A DNA stretch of 15,717 nucleotides from CAZPNX01 sp964518765 (GTDB lineage Bacteria > Edwardsbacteria > AC1 > EtOH8): the NCBI GenBank assembly GCA_964518765.1, contig CAZFJC010000034.1, positions 1 through 15,717 on the forward strand, in the 5' to 3' direction. Position numbers and translations under genes: made by a program. The first letter of the stretch is position 1. Each line of letters begins with the position of its first letter. The notes under the pieces were generated by a model. The model was not told the DNA's origin and searched no databases. It was given only the letters and a program-made list of their open reading frames with translations. Below, one piece after another: positions 8,264 to 14,818 of the stretch.

Positions 8264-9375
8264 AGGCCTTTTTGAGGACGATGGCCTGGCCCGTCTGGTT
8301 GGGGGTGCTGCTCTGGCCCCTGGCCGGGCCGGCCGCGGCGTCCATCGCGGCCGCCGCCCTGCTGGCGGCGATGTTGCTGTCGCGCCTTGTTCTCCGGAGA
8401 ACGGCCGCCCTCCCCAAGCTCGCCCTGCCGGCCCCGTCCGGCCGCTGGCGCTCGGGCTTGCTGGCGCTGCTGGCCGCCGTGATTCTGGGGCTGCCCCTGA
8501 TGCTGAACCGCTACTTCCTGGATGTGGCCATCACTGCCGGCATCTACATCGCTTTAGCTCTGGGGCTGAACATCATCGTGGGGCTGGCCGGCCTGCTGGT
8601 GCTTGGCTATATCGCCTTCTACGCGGCCGGCGCCTACTGCTACGCCCTGCTGTCCACCCAACTCCAATTGAACTTCTTCCTGACTCTGCCCCTGGGGGCC
8701 GGCCTGGCCCTGCTCTTCGGCCTGATGCTGGGCCTGCCCACCCTGAGGCTGCGAGGAGACTACCTGGCCATCGTCACCCTGGGGTTCGGGGAGATCATCC
8801 GCATCGTCCTCAACAACTGGGATTCGTTTACCGGAGGTCCGAACGGCATCATGCACATCGCCAAGCCATCGCTGGCCGGGGCCACGCTGGGGCGGCCGGC
8901 CCACCTCTACTACATAGTGCTGGCCTTATGCCTGCTGGTGGCCTTCCTCATCGGACGCCTTAACAACTCCCGGCTGGGTCGGGCCCTGGTGGCCATGCGC
9001 GAGGACGAGGCGGCGGCCCGGGCCTGCGGGGTGGACACAGTGCGGCTCAAGCTCCTGGCCTTCATGCTGTCGGCGGCGGTGGCCGGCACTATGGGGGCGG
9101 TCTTCGCCGCCAAGATGGGCTTCGTCAGCCCAGAGAGCTTCACCTTCTGGGAATCCATCATGGTGCTGTGCATGGTGGTGCTGGGGGGCATGGCCTCCAT
9201 CCCCGGGGCGATCCTAGGGGCGGCCGCCCTGATAGTCCTGCCCGAGGCCTTCCGCCAGCTGCAGAGCTACCGGATGCTCATCTTTGGGGCTTCGATGGTG
9301 GCCATGATGATCTTTCGGCCCCAGGGCCTTTGGCCCTCCAAGAGGCGCAAGATGGAGATGAAGGATGACGGTTGA
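8260..9375 (+). CDS. livM: Branched-chain amino acid-type ABC transporter permease LivM
   Basis: This is the second membrane subunit of the importer, 371 residues with about ten hydrophobic segments. Family motifs are ALGLNIIVGLAGLLVLGYIA (100-119), RGDYLAIVTLGFGEIIR (165-181) with TGGPNGI (191-197), the cytoplasmic coupling loop RALVAMREDEAAARACGV (241-258) and FRPQGLWP (352-359). The start is GTG at 8260, inside the last codons of livH (GTGA overlap), with GGGAGG at 8245-8250 as ribosome site, 9 nt away. The N-terminus (residues 1-60) is a longer-than-minimal Ala/Leu/Arg-rich extension before the core, as in several LivM proteins. The usual livHMGF order is broken after this gene by a 235-nt gap and an unrelated gene. 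Confidence 0.94.
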   Translation: MKAFLRTMAWPVWLGVLLWPLAGPAAASIAAAALLAAMLLSRLVLRRTAALPKLALPAPSGRWRSGLLALLAAVILGLPLMLNRYFLDVAITAGIYIALALGLNIIVGLAGLLVLGYIAFYAAGAYCYALLSTQLQLNFFLTLPLGAGLALLFGLMLGLPTLRLRGDYLAIVTLGFGEIIRIVLNNWDSFTGGPNGIMHIAKPSLAGATLGRPAHLYYIVLALCLLVAFLIGRLNNSRLGRALVAMREDEAAARACGVDTVRLKLLAFMLSAAVAGTMGAVFAAKMGFVSPESFTFWESIMVLCMVVLGGMASIPGAILGAAALIVLPEAFRQLQSYRMLIFGASMVAMMIFRPQGLWPSKRRKMEMKDDG

Positions 9376-9610
9376 TCATTAAAATGAAGCCAGGAATGCA
9401 AGGATAATTTTAAGAAGGCGGGAGAAGCGGCAAAGATGTTGGGCGGTAAGTTCTCTGTACGGCAGGAAGTTTGCCCTATTGGGCAATAACCGAACCAGCC
9501 GGAGGAGAGAATCCGTATGCGGATAGCGCCTCTCAATCATATTCCTTGAGAGAGCGGAGGGCGGATAAATTGATTTCATCCTTTTGCTGATCGGAAGGGC
9601 GCATTAGGAC
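9376..9610 (+). ncRNA. Hairpin-rich 235-nt gap inside the liv operon (candidate structured RNA)
   Basis: No reading frame fits this gap, the longest within the transporter cluster. On the plus strand it carries several symmetrical elements. (a) TTGCCC-TATT-GGGCAA at 9471-9486 is perfect. (b) ATCCG-TATG-CGGAT at 9511-9524 is perfect, enclosed by GAGAG (9505-9509) and CTCTC (9530-9534). (c) CTCTCAA (9530-9536) with TTGAGAG (9546-9552) is perfect and shares its left arm with the outer helix of (b), so the two are mutually exclusive. (d) GGATAAA (9563-9569) with TTTCATCC (9574-9581, one bulged C) is followed by TTTT. GGAAGGG at 9593-9599 is the ribosome site of the next gene. It resembles no riboswitch I recognise. 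The competing helices suggest a switch or attenuator, but chance is not excluded. Confidence 0.4.
9563..9585 (+). terminator. Possible weak hairpin-plus-T-run element before the Cys-rich gene
   Basis: The stem GGATAAA / TTT(C)ATCC with loop TTGA is directly followed by four T residues (9582-9585). It resembles an intrinsic terminator but is AU-rich, has one bulge and a short T-run, so it would be weak. As the last element of the structured gap, it could act as the terminator half of an attenuator. It is listed separately for checking. Confidence 0.25.
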
Positions 9611-10231
9611 ATGGGCTGGCTGGAAGATAAAGTCAATAAATGGGTAGCGGCCATCGACGCCAGGGCTGGGGCCGGGAAGGGCGAGCAGGTGACGGCCGGT
9701 TGGGAAGAAGCCGGCAAGGACCCGGAGAAGCTGGCCTCCTGGTCGGCCTGCGCCATGGCCCGCTTGGAGGAGCTGGTGCCGGACGCCGCCGCGCGGCGGG
9801 AGATAATGCTGGACCGCTCCTGCGTGTTCACCGAGGAGTTCGGCGATGATAGGATCCTGGCGCTAAGAAAGATCTATACCGAGACCGGGGAGGTGGAGGC
9901 CGTATTAACAGCGATGCGGGAAGACCGGGAACGTTTCGGCAAGCCGTTTCTGGAGAAGGGAGCGATAATCGAGATACGGAATCCCAGGGACAAGGAGGCC
10001 TACGCCAGGGCCTCCACCGATTACGAAAGACAGATGGCGGCCTGCTTCTGCCCGCTGGCCCGGGCGGCCAAGGCGCGGCTTCCCCTCGAATACTGCTGCT
10101 GCAGCGCCGGCTGGTATCGGGGGATATACCAGGGCATATTCCGGAGGCCGGTGGAGGTCACCGTCGAGAAGTCCCTGCTCAACGGCGACGCCCAGTGCCG
10201 GTTTTCCATAAGGCTCCGCGATCGGAGCTGA
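9611..10231 (+). CDS. Cysteine-rich protein of unknown function inside the liv operon
   Basis: I do not recognise this 206-residue protein with certainty. The N-terminal half is helical and charged. The C-terminal third has ACFCPLARAAK (144-154), YCCCSAGWYRGIYQ (161-174) and GDAQCRFSIRL (192-202). Cysteines fall at 47, 71, 145, 147, 162, 163, 164 and 196. A CPL motif, a CxCSAGWY-like motif and a final GD..CRF.I strand recall small Cys-containing families such as DUF6144, ATC-hydrolase-like or V4R-like ligand or metal-binding domains; this is from memory and tentative. No signal peptide or membrane segment is seen, so it is probably cytoplasmic. GGAAGGG at 9593-9599 is a suitable ribosome site for the ATG. 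It sits between livM and livG, which are usually adjacent, so a role in handling or sensing the imported substrate, or in metal or thiol chemistry, is a reasonable guess. Confidence 0.75.
   Translation: MGWLEDKVNKWVAAIDARAGAGKGEQVTAGWEEAGKDPEKLASWSACAMARLEELVPDAAARREIMLDRSCVFTEEFGDDRILALRKIYTETGEVEAVLTAMREDRERFGKPFLEKGAIIEIRNPRDKEAYARASTDYERQMAACFCPLARAAKARLPLEYCCCSAGWYRGIYQGIFRRPVEVTVEKSLLNGDAQCRFSIRLRDRS
10213..10228 (+). other. GC hairpin at the 3' end of the Cys-rich gene
   Basis: The perfect 6-bp inverted repeat GCTCCG-CGAT-CGGAGC ends one base before the stop codon's TGA. No T-run follows, so it is not a classical terminator. It could be an mRNA-stabilising or processing stem between this gene and livG. 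The AT-rich stretch after it (10242-10256, TATAAATATATAG) looks like a -10 region but has no clear -35 partner. Confidence 0.3.
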
Positions 10232-10278
10232 ACTCCCTCGAACTATAAATATATAGCAACAGATTGAAGCTGGCCTCG

Positions 10279-11067
10279 ATGCTCCTTTCGGCGGACAAAA
10301 TAACCAAGCACTTCGGGGGCCTGCGGGCCCTGCACGGCATCTCCTTCGGCATCGAGCCGGGCCAGATCTTCGGCCTGATCGGGCCTAACGGAGCGGGAAA
10401 GACCACCCTGTTCAATTGCCTGACCGGGGTCTACAGGCCGAGCGCCGGATCCTTCCGGTTCGACGGCACCGACATCACCGGATGGTCCGAGGTGAGGGTG
10501 GCCCAGGCCGGTATCGCCCGCACCTTCCAAAACATTAGACTTTTTCGGGAGATGACGGCCCTGGAGAACGTAATGGTGGGTCGACATCCCAGGACCCGGG
10601 CCGGGCTTTGGGGGGCGGTAATCCGCCACCGGCGGGCCCTAGCCGAGGAGGGGGATATAGCCCGCAGATCTAAAAACCTGTTGGAATTCGTCGGCATCGC
10701 CCAATGGGCCGATACCCTGGCCAAGAACCTTCCCTACGGCCTGCAGCGGAGGTTGGAGATAGCCCGGGCCCTGGCCACCGAGCCCAAGCTGCTGTGCCTG
10801 GACGAGCCGGCGGCCGGGATGAACCCCAGGGAGGTCATCGAGCTGATGGGGCTGATCCGCAGCATAAGGGACGGCGGGACCACCATCCTTCTCATAGAGC
10901 ACCACATGCGGGTGGTGATGGGCGTTTGCGACCGGGTGCTGGTGCTGGACGGCGGCGAGTTCCTGGCCGAGGGCAGGCCCGAGGAGGTGCAATGCGACCC
11001 CAGGGTGATCGCGGCCTACCTGGGCGGGCAGCGCTTGGTAGCAGAGGGCTGCAGAACAGAGGCCTAA
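10279..11067 (+). CDS. livG: Branched-chain amino acid-type ABC transporter ATPase LivG
   Basis: This is the first of two cytoplasmic ATPases that power the LivHM pore. Counting from the ATG at 10279 (262 residues), Walker A GPNGAGKT is at 35-42, the Q-loop in RTFQNIRLF at Q84, and the LivG-type signature LPYGLQRRLEIARAL at 151-165. Walker B LLCLDEP is at 171-177 and the switch histidine in LLIEHHM at H208. The post-Walker-B AAGMNP is also typical. A TTG at 10264 would add five residues, but neither start has a good Shine-Dalgarno. The ATG gives MLLSADKITKHFGG, the usual LivG beginning, and is preferred. Only 6 nt separate it from livF, whereas 47 nt separate it from the Cys-rich gene. Confidence 0.95.
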   Translation: MLLSADKITKHFGGLRALHGISFGIEPGQIFGLIGPNGAGKTTLFNCLTGVYRPSAGSFRFDGTDITGWSEVRVAQAGIARTFQNIRLFREMTALENVMVGRHPRTRAGLWGAVIRHRRALAEEGDIARRSKNLLEFVGIAQWADTLAKNLPYGLQRRLEIARALATEPKLLCLDEPAAGMNPREVIELMGLIRSIRDGGTTILLIEHHMRVVMGVCDRVLVLDGGEFLAEGRPEEVQCDPRVIAAYLGGQRLVAEGCRTEA

Positions 11068-11073
11068 CGAGAG

Positions 11074-11778
11074 ATGCTGAGGATAAAAGATCTGACGGCC
11101 GCCTATGGCAGCCTGGAGGTGCTTCACCGTGTTTCGCTGGAGGTCCGTCAGGGCGAGATCGTAGCCCTTCTAGGCTCCAACGGGGCCGGCAAGACCACCA
11201 CCATCTCGGCCGTCTCCGGCCTGCTCAGGGCCTCGTCCGGCAGTATCGAGTTCGAGGGCCAGGACATCGCCGACCTGAGCCCGGACCGCATCGTGGGTCT
11301 GGGCCTGGTGCAGGTGCCCGAGGGGCGCCGGATCTTCCCCAAGCTGACGGTGCAGGAGAACTTGGATCTGGGGGCCTACCTGGTGAAGGGTAAAAGGGAG
11401 AAGGAGAAGGGGTTGGAGAGGGCCTTCAGTATGTTCCCCAAGCTGGCCGAGAGGCGCCGCCAGCTGGGCGGCACCCTCTCCGGAGGCGAACAGCAGATGC
11501 TGGCCATCGCCCGGGGCCTGATGTCCGAGCCCAGGATGATGCTGCTGGACGAGCCCAGCCTGGGTTTGGCGCCGATAGTGGTCGACAGGATATTCGACAT
11601 CATCCAGGAGATCAGGAGCACGGGAACTACGATTCTTTTAGTGGAGCAGAACGCCCAGCGCAGCCTGGAGATCGCCGACCGGGGCTACATCCTGGAGACC
11701 GGTCGGGTGGTGCTGGAGGACCGAGGGAGGGCCCTGCTGGAAAACCCGAAGGTGAAGGCCAGCTATCTGGGGGCGTAA
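11074..11778 (+). CDS. livF: Branched-chain amino acid-type ABC transporter ATPase LivF
   Basis: This is the second ATPase of the importer, 234 residues, the usual size. Walker A GSNGAGKT is at 34-41 and VQVPEGRRIFPKLTVQENL (79-97) is the LivF-specific Q-loop stretch. The signature LSGGEQQMLAIARGL is at 135-149 and Walker B MMLLDEPSLGLAP at 155-167. The switch position reads LLVEQN with Gln192 in place of His, which is normal for LivF. It starts 6 nt after livG, with AGAGG at 11058-11062 as a modest ribosome site. TPR gene 2 follows directly. No livK/livJ substrate-binding gene is present anywhere in the window, so the transporter must borrow a binding protein encoded elsewhere. Confidence 0.95.
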   Translation: MLRIKDLTAAYGSLEVLHRVSLEVRQGEIVALLGSNGAGKTTTISAVSGLLRASSGSIEFEGQDIADLSPDRIVGLGLVQVPEGRRIFPKLTVQENLDLGAYLVKGKREKEKGLERAFSMFPKLAERRRQLGGTLSGGEQQMLAIARGLMSEPRMMLLDEPSLGLAPIVVDRIFDIIQEIRSTGTTILLVEQNAQRSLEIADRGYILETGRVVLEDRGRALLENPKVKASYLGA

Positions 11779-11809
11779 TTCTTTGCGTTATGGGTTTGCA
11801 TCATTAATC

Positions 11810-13255
11810 ATGAAGCCCGGGCATAAATACCAAAAAGAGGTCCTTTGGCTTGAGAGGAATGATAGCTCAGGCCATATCTATTTTCCGGGATCTGTCCAGG
11901 TGCGGCGGGCCGAGGTTCTGGAGCTGGTAGGCAGATGGGATCTAGCGGAAGAGATTTGGCGCCGGCGGCTGGAACATGCCCGGGCCGGGGGCGTAGCAGA
12001 GGAAACCATCCAGGCTATTTTAACGCTCGTCAAATTGCTCCAGAGGCGCGGCCGCTACGACGAAGCCGGAGAGCTTGTCCAAGAGTCCTTGGGATTATCG
12101 GAGAGAGTCGGCGACCGCAAATTTTTGGGCCAATCGCTGGCAGGGCTTGGGGTGGTCAACTGGCGCCGCGGCGATCATGGCCGGGCAAAGGAGTTCTTGG
12201 AGAGGGCCCTGGCCTTGTACCGGGAGATAAATTTCACCGAGGGCACGAGCGCTGTCCTCAACAACCTGGGCGTTATCCTGGAGGGGCGGGGCCTTTACGA
12301 CCAAGCCTTGAAGTGCTACCAGGAGAAGAGGGCCATCGACGAGAAACTCGGGAACAGGAGGGGGATCGCCAATCTGCTCAACAACATGGGGGTCTGCATG
12401 GTGCATCAAAGCGAGCTGGGGAAGGCAGAGGAGATGTTTCTTGAGAAGCTTGAAATCGATCGAACCATGGGAAACAAGGCCGGGGTGGCCACCGCCCTTT
12501 CCAACCTGGGCATCGTCTATCGGAACCGCGGCGAATATCAAAAGGCGCTGGAATGCTGCCATCGGACCATCGAGATCTGCGATGAGGTGGGAGACCTCCG
12601 GGGCAAGGGAATAACCACCAACAACATGGGGAACATATACAAGGAGCAGGGGCAGCCCCTAAAGGCGATGGAATGCTACCAGTCCGCCCTGGCGGTGGCC
12701 CAGGCCCAGGGCGACCGGAAGGACATCGCCATCTACTCGGGCAACATCGCACAGATATATCATTTCTGGCTTGAAAAGCCGGCGAAGGCGCTGGAGAACT
12801 ACGAACGTGCTGTCAGCATACTTACCGAGCTGGATCAGCCTTACCACCTTTGCGAATACCTTCTTTACCGATGCCAGCTATTGATGGATTGGGGCCAGGA
12901 ACAAAGCCTTGAATTAGATCTGCAACGGATCGGACAGGCGGCGGAACGATCTGGCCGCGAAGAAATAGCGATCAGGGCCCGGATACTGCACGCCAGGCTG
13001 GAGGCCGGGCAGGACACCAAAACGGCCACCGCCGCTCTGGAGGAGCTGGCCGTCCAAGCCACAGACCAGGAGAATATAGCCGAGGCCCTTTTCTGGCTTT
13101 CCCGGATATCGGGCGACCCGGGCCACAAGGAGCAGGCGCTGCTGGCGATCGAAGCTTTCGGCAATACCTACGATAATCCCGAGATAAGAAGATGGCTGGG
13201 GCAGCTGAGGAAGGACACCGGCAAGCCGCCCGAACATGAGACCCAAGGGACATAG
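11810..13255 (+). CDS. TPR protein 2, paralog of TPR protein 1, downstream of livF
   Basis: Counting from the ATG at 11810 (481 residues), TPR signatures recur at residues 33, 73, 113, 153, 193, 233, 273 and 313, again with an exact 40-residue period; examples are LGVILEGRGL, LGIVYRNRGE and MGNIYKEQGQ. It shares the pre-repeat motif with TPR protein 1 (GHKYQKEVLW at 4-13 against GHKFNRRILW), the first repeat (RRAEVLELVGRWD against RKFQVLKHVGNWD) and a C-terminal cap with ISGDPGHKEQAL. The two copies have diverged strongly between these marks. No catalytic domain or signal peptide is visible. A TTG at 11783 would add nine residues, but the paralog's motif position favours the ATG. Neither start has a strong Shine-Dalgarno. 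The ATG is 31 nt after livF, and the peptidase E-like gene follows after 5 nt, so it probably belongs to the same transcript. The role is presumably protein-protein scaffolding. Confidence 0.88.
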   Translation: MKPGHKYQKEVLWLERNDSSGHIYFPGSVQVRRAEVLELVGRWDLAEEIWRRRLEHARAGGVAEETIQAILTLVKLLQRRGRYDEAGELVQESLGLSERVGDRKFLGQSLAGLGVVNWRRGDHGRAKEFLERALALYREINFTEGTSAVLNNLGVILEGRGLYDQALKCYQEKRAIDEKLGNRRGIANLLNNMGVCMVHQSELGKAEEMFLEKLEIDRTMGNKAGVATALSNLGIVYRNRGEYQKALECCHRTIEICDEVGDLRGKGITTNNMGNIYKEQGQPLKAMECYQSALAVAQAQGDRKDIAIYSGNIAQIYHFWLEKPAKALENYERAVSILTELDQPYHLCEYLLYRCQLLMDWGQEQSLELDLQRIGQAAERSGREEIAIRARILHARLEAGQDTKTATAALEELAVQATDQENIAEALFWLSRISGDPGHKEQALLAIEAFGNTYDNPEIRRWLGQLRKDTGKPPEHETQGT

Positions 13256-13260
13256 GATTG

Positions 13261-13926
13261 ATGGCGGGAAGCATCTACCTCTACAGCGACCAGGAGGTCC
13301 CGGCCAACCGCCGGATCGACGAGCTGTGGCTGGCGGGGCTGAGGGATAGGGATATCCGTATTGGATACGTACCCTCGGCCTCGGACTCCACCCGCCGTTA
13401 CTTCGACCGCAAGCGCGAATATTACTCGCAGTATGGCATCCGGGATTTCGTCTATTTCGATCTGAACAAGGAATACCGACCGGAGCTTATCCCCGAGCTG
13501 CTGTCGTGCAAGGCCATCCATCTTGCCGGCGGCGACCCCTTTCAGTTCAACGACGCCATCCGCAGGCGCGGTTTCTCACCGATCCTGCGTAAATACCACC
13601 AGGACGGCGGCATCCTGCTGGGCATCAGCGCCGGGGGCATCGTCCTCACCCCCAGCATCGAGATCTCGCACCTCTTCTACCGGTCGAGGACGAAAAGGCC
13701 GGAGGCGACCGGCCTGGTGCCGTTCCATTTCCTGCCGCACTACAATCGCCGGGTGGCCTCGCGGGAGCAGCTCGAGGAGTTCTCGGCGCGCCTGGGCTGC
13801 ACAATCTACGTGGTCAGCGACGGCGGCGGCATCGCGGTGCTGGATGGGCGGATGGCCATGATGGGCGACGTTCTGACCATCGGCGGCAGGGATTGTCTAT
13901 CGAGGACGGAGCCTGACGATCCCTGA
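13261..13926 (+). CDS. Peptidase E-like protein (S51 / class I glutamine amidotransferase-like fold)
   Basis: The 221-residue protein has the S51 layout. It has a nucleophile elbow GISAGG (121-126, Ser123), AGGDPFQF (89-96) near the oxyanion and substrate region, a histidine in FLPHYN (157-162, His160) and VSDGGGIAVLDG (185-196) near the C-terminus. Peptidase E cleaves N-terminal Asp-X dipeptides in the cytoplasm, and relatives include cyanophycinase. Without the full specificity residues, the exact substrate is uncertain. No signal peptide is seen, which argues against a secreted cyanophycinase. A TTG at 13258 abuts the ATG at 13261; the ATG is chosen with AAGGGA (13245-13250) as ribosome site. 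It starts 5 nt after TPR gene 2 ends, which implies one transcript. A peptidase next to an amino-acid-type importer would fit peptide use. Confidence 0.85.
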   Translation: MAGSIYLYSDQEVPANRRIDELWLAGLRDRDIRIGYVPSASDSTRRYFDRKREYYSQYGIRDFVYFDLNKEYRPELIPELLSCKAIHLAGGDPFQFNDAIRRRGFSPILRKYHQDGGILLGISAGGIVLTPSIEISHLFYRSRTKRPEATGLVPFHFLPHYNRRVASREQLEEFSARLGCTIYVVSDGGGIAVLDGRMAMMGDVLTIGGRDCLSRTEPDDP

Positions 13927-13931
13927 GGCGC

Positions 13932-13957
13932 CAGAGCGCGCTCTGCCGACAATTCGG
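13932..13957. promoter_or_regulatory. 14-bp palindrome and small hairpin between peptidase E and DUF72 genes
   Basis: CAGAGCGCGCTCTG (13932-13945) is a perfect 14-bp palindrome starting 5 nt after the peptidase stop. Directly after it, CCGA (13946-13949) and TCGG (13954-13957) form a small stem with loop CAAT. No T-run follows. As DNA it looks like an operator half-site pair; as RNA it would be a GC-rich stem with a poor loop. The site may mark the border between the transporter transcript and the DUF72 gene. Confidence 0.35.
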
Positions 13958-13983
13958 AAGGCACCTCGGTTACTGGTTAAACG

Positions 13984-14775
13984 ATGAGCAGGAAGCGGAC
14001 GATCTCGAACCTGCGGGGAAGGATCTTTGCCGGCACCTGTGGGTTCTCCTGTGCCAGGCCAAAGTACTTCGGTCTTTTTCCCTGCGTCGAGGTCAATATC
14101 ACCTTCTACCAGCTCCCCGGGCTGGAGACTGCCGAGAAGTGGCGGCGGGAGGCGGAAGAGGCCAATCCTTCATTCGAGTTCATAGTCAAGGCCTGGCAGC
14201 TGATCACCCACCCGGTGAACCCGGTCACCTATTGCCGGCTTAGGGAGCGGCTGGACCCGGCCAAACGTGGCAACTACGGCTTCTTCAGGGACACCCCCGA
14301 GGTCAAACTGGCCTGGTCCCGGACAGCCGAATTCTGCCGGGCGCTGGGCGCCAAGAAGGTTTTGTTCCAGACGCCCCCGGCTTTCCGCCCCACGGCCGAG
14401 AACCTGGCCAACGTCCGCGCCTTCTTTGAGGGCTTTCCCAGCGGCGAGTTCACCCCTCTTTTCGAGCCCAGGGGCGAGGCCTGGAACCGGGAGGTCACCA
14501 TTCCGCTGTGCCGGGACTGCGGCTTGGTCCATGCCTTGGACCCACTGTACGGCCAGCCTTTACACGGGGCGTTCCGCTACTATCGGCTCCACGGGGGGCG
14601 TGCCGGCGGCAGGATCGACTACGGCCACCGGTTCACGCCCGGGGAGCTGAGGGAGGTTCTGGGAAAGTGTGGCCGGGGCCGCAATTACGTGATGTTCAAC
14701 AACGCCTCTATGCTTGAGGACGCCCTCCGCTTTCGGTCGCTGGCCGAGCGTTGGGCCGCCGGAAATACCTGTTGA
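13984..14775 (+). CDS. DUF72 (YecE-like) TIM-barrel protein
   Basis: The 263-residue protein has the DUF72 landmarks. These are the opening strand FAGTCGFSCARPKYF (15-29), FPCVEVNITFYQLP (32-45) with the conserved Glu and TFY, FIVKAWQLITHP (66-77), FEPRGEAW (160-167), YYRLHGG (199-205) and YVMFNN....EDAL (235-248). The family is widespread, adopts a TIM-barrel fold, and has no well established reaction. The opening motif has GTCGFSC where most members have GTSGW-Y, so the first strand carries two extra cysteines. Only a distant GGAAGG (13956-13961, 22 nt before the ATG) resembles a ribosome site, so translation initiation may be weak. Its stop codon lies within the -35 box of the next gene's promoter. 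Confidence 0.87.
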   Translation: MSRKRTISNLRGRIFAGTCGFSCARPKYFGLFPCVEVNITFYQLPGLETAEKWRREAEEANPSFEFIVKAWQLITHPVNPVTYCRLRERLDPAKRGNYGFFRDTPEVKLAWSRTAEFCRALGAKKVLFQTPPAFRPTAENLANVRAFFEGFPSGEFTPLFEPRGEAWNREVTIPLCRDCGLVHALDPLYGQPLHGAFRYYRLHGGRAGGRIDYGHRFTPGELREVLGKCGRGRNYVMFNNASMLEDALRFRSLAERWAAGNTC

Positions 14776-14799
14776 CATTCCGCCATAACTTATGATAAT
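14772..14799 (+). promoter_or_regulatory. Sigma70-type promoter of the CRP-like gene
   Basis: A perfect -35 box TTGACA (14772-14777) and a -10 box GATAAT (14794-14799, five of six consensus bases) are separated by 16 bp. This is the clearest promoter in the window. The -35 box overlaps the TGA stop of the DUF72 gene. Transcription would start near 14806, giving a leader of roughly 105 nt. Around the -10 and start lie AACTTA (14787-14792), AACTTG (14802-14807) and inverted AAGTT (14810-14814), which could be a repressor or autoregulation site. Confidence 0.7.
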
Positions 14800-14818
14800 A
14801 TAACTTGTTAAGTTGGCA

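Noticed and set aside
9384..9407. Seven-codon ORF after livM as a leader peptide for attenuation
   Set aside because: It contains no Leu, Ile or Val codons and has no Shine-Dalgarno, so it does not fit a branched-chain amino acid leader peptide.
10242..10256. AT-rich TATAAATATATAG as a definite livG promoter
   Set aside because: No matching -35 box at a usual spacing; kept only as a possibility within a finding.
11783..11809. TTG at 11783 as the start of TPR gene 2
   Set aside because: It would place nine extra residues before a motif that starts near the N-terminus in the paralog. The ATG at 11810 is preferred, although neither has a convincing ribosome site.
5899..13255. Tandem repeats in the two TPR genes as a possible CRISPR or DNA repeat array
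   Set aside because: The periodicity is at protein level (40 residues, 120 nt) with diverged DNA; there are no identical repeats with spacers.
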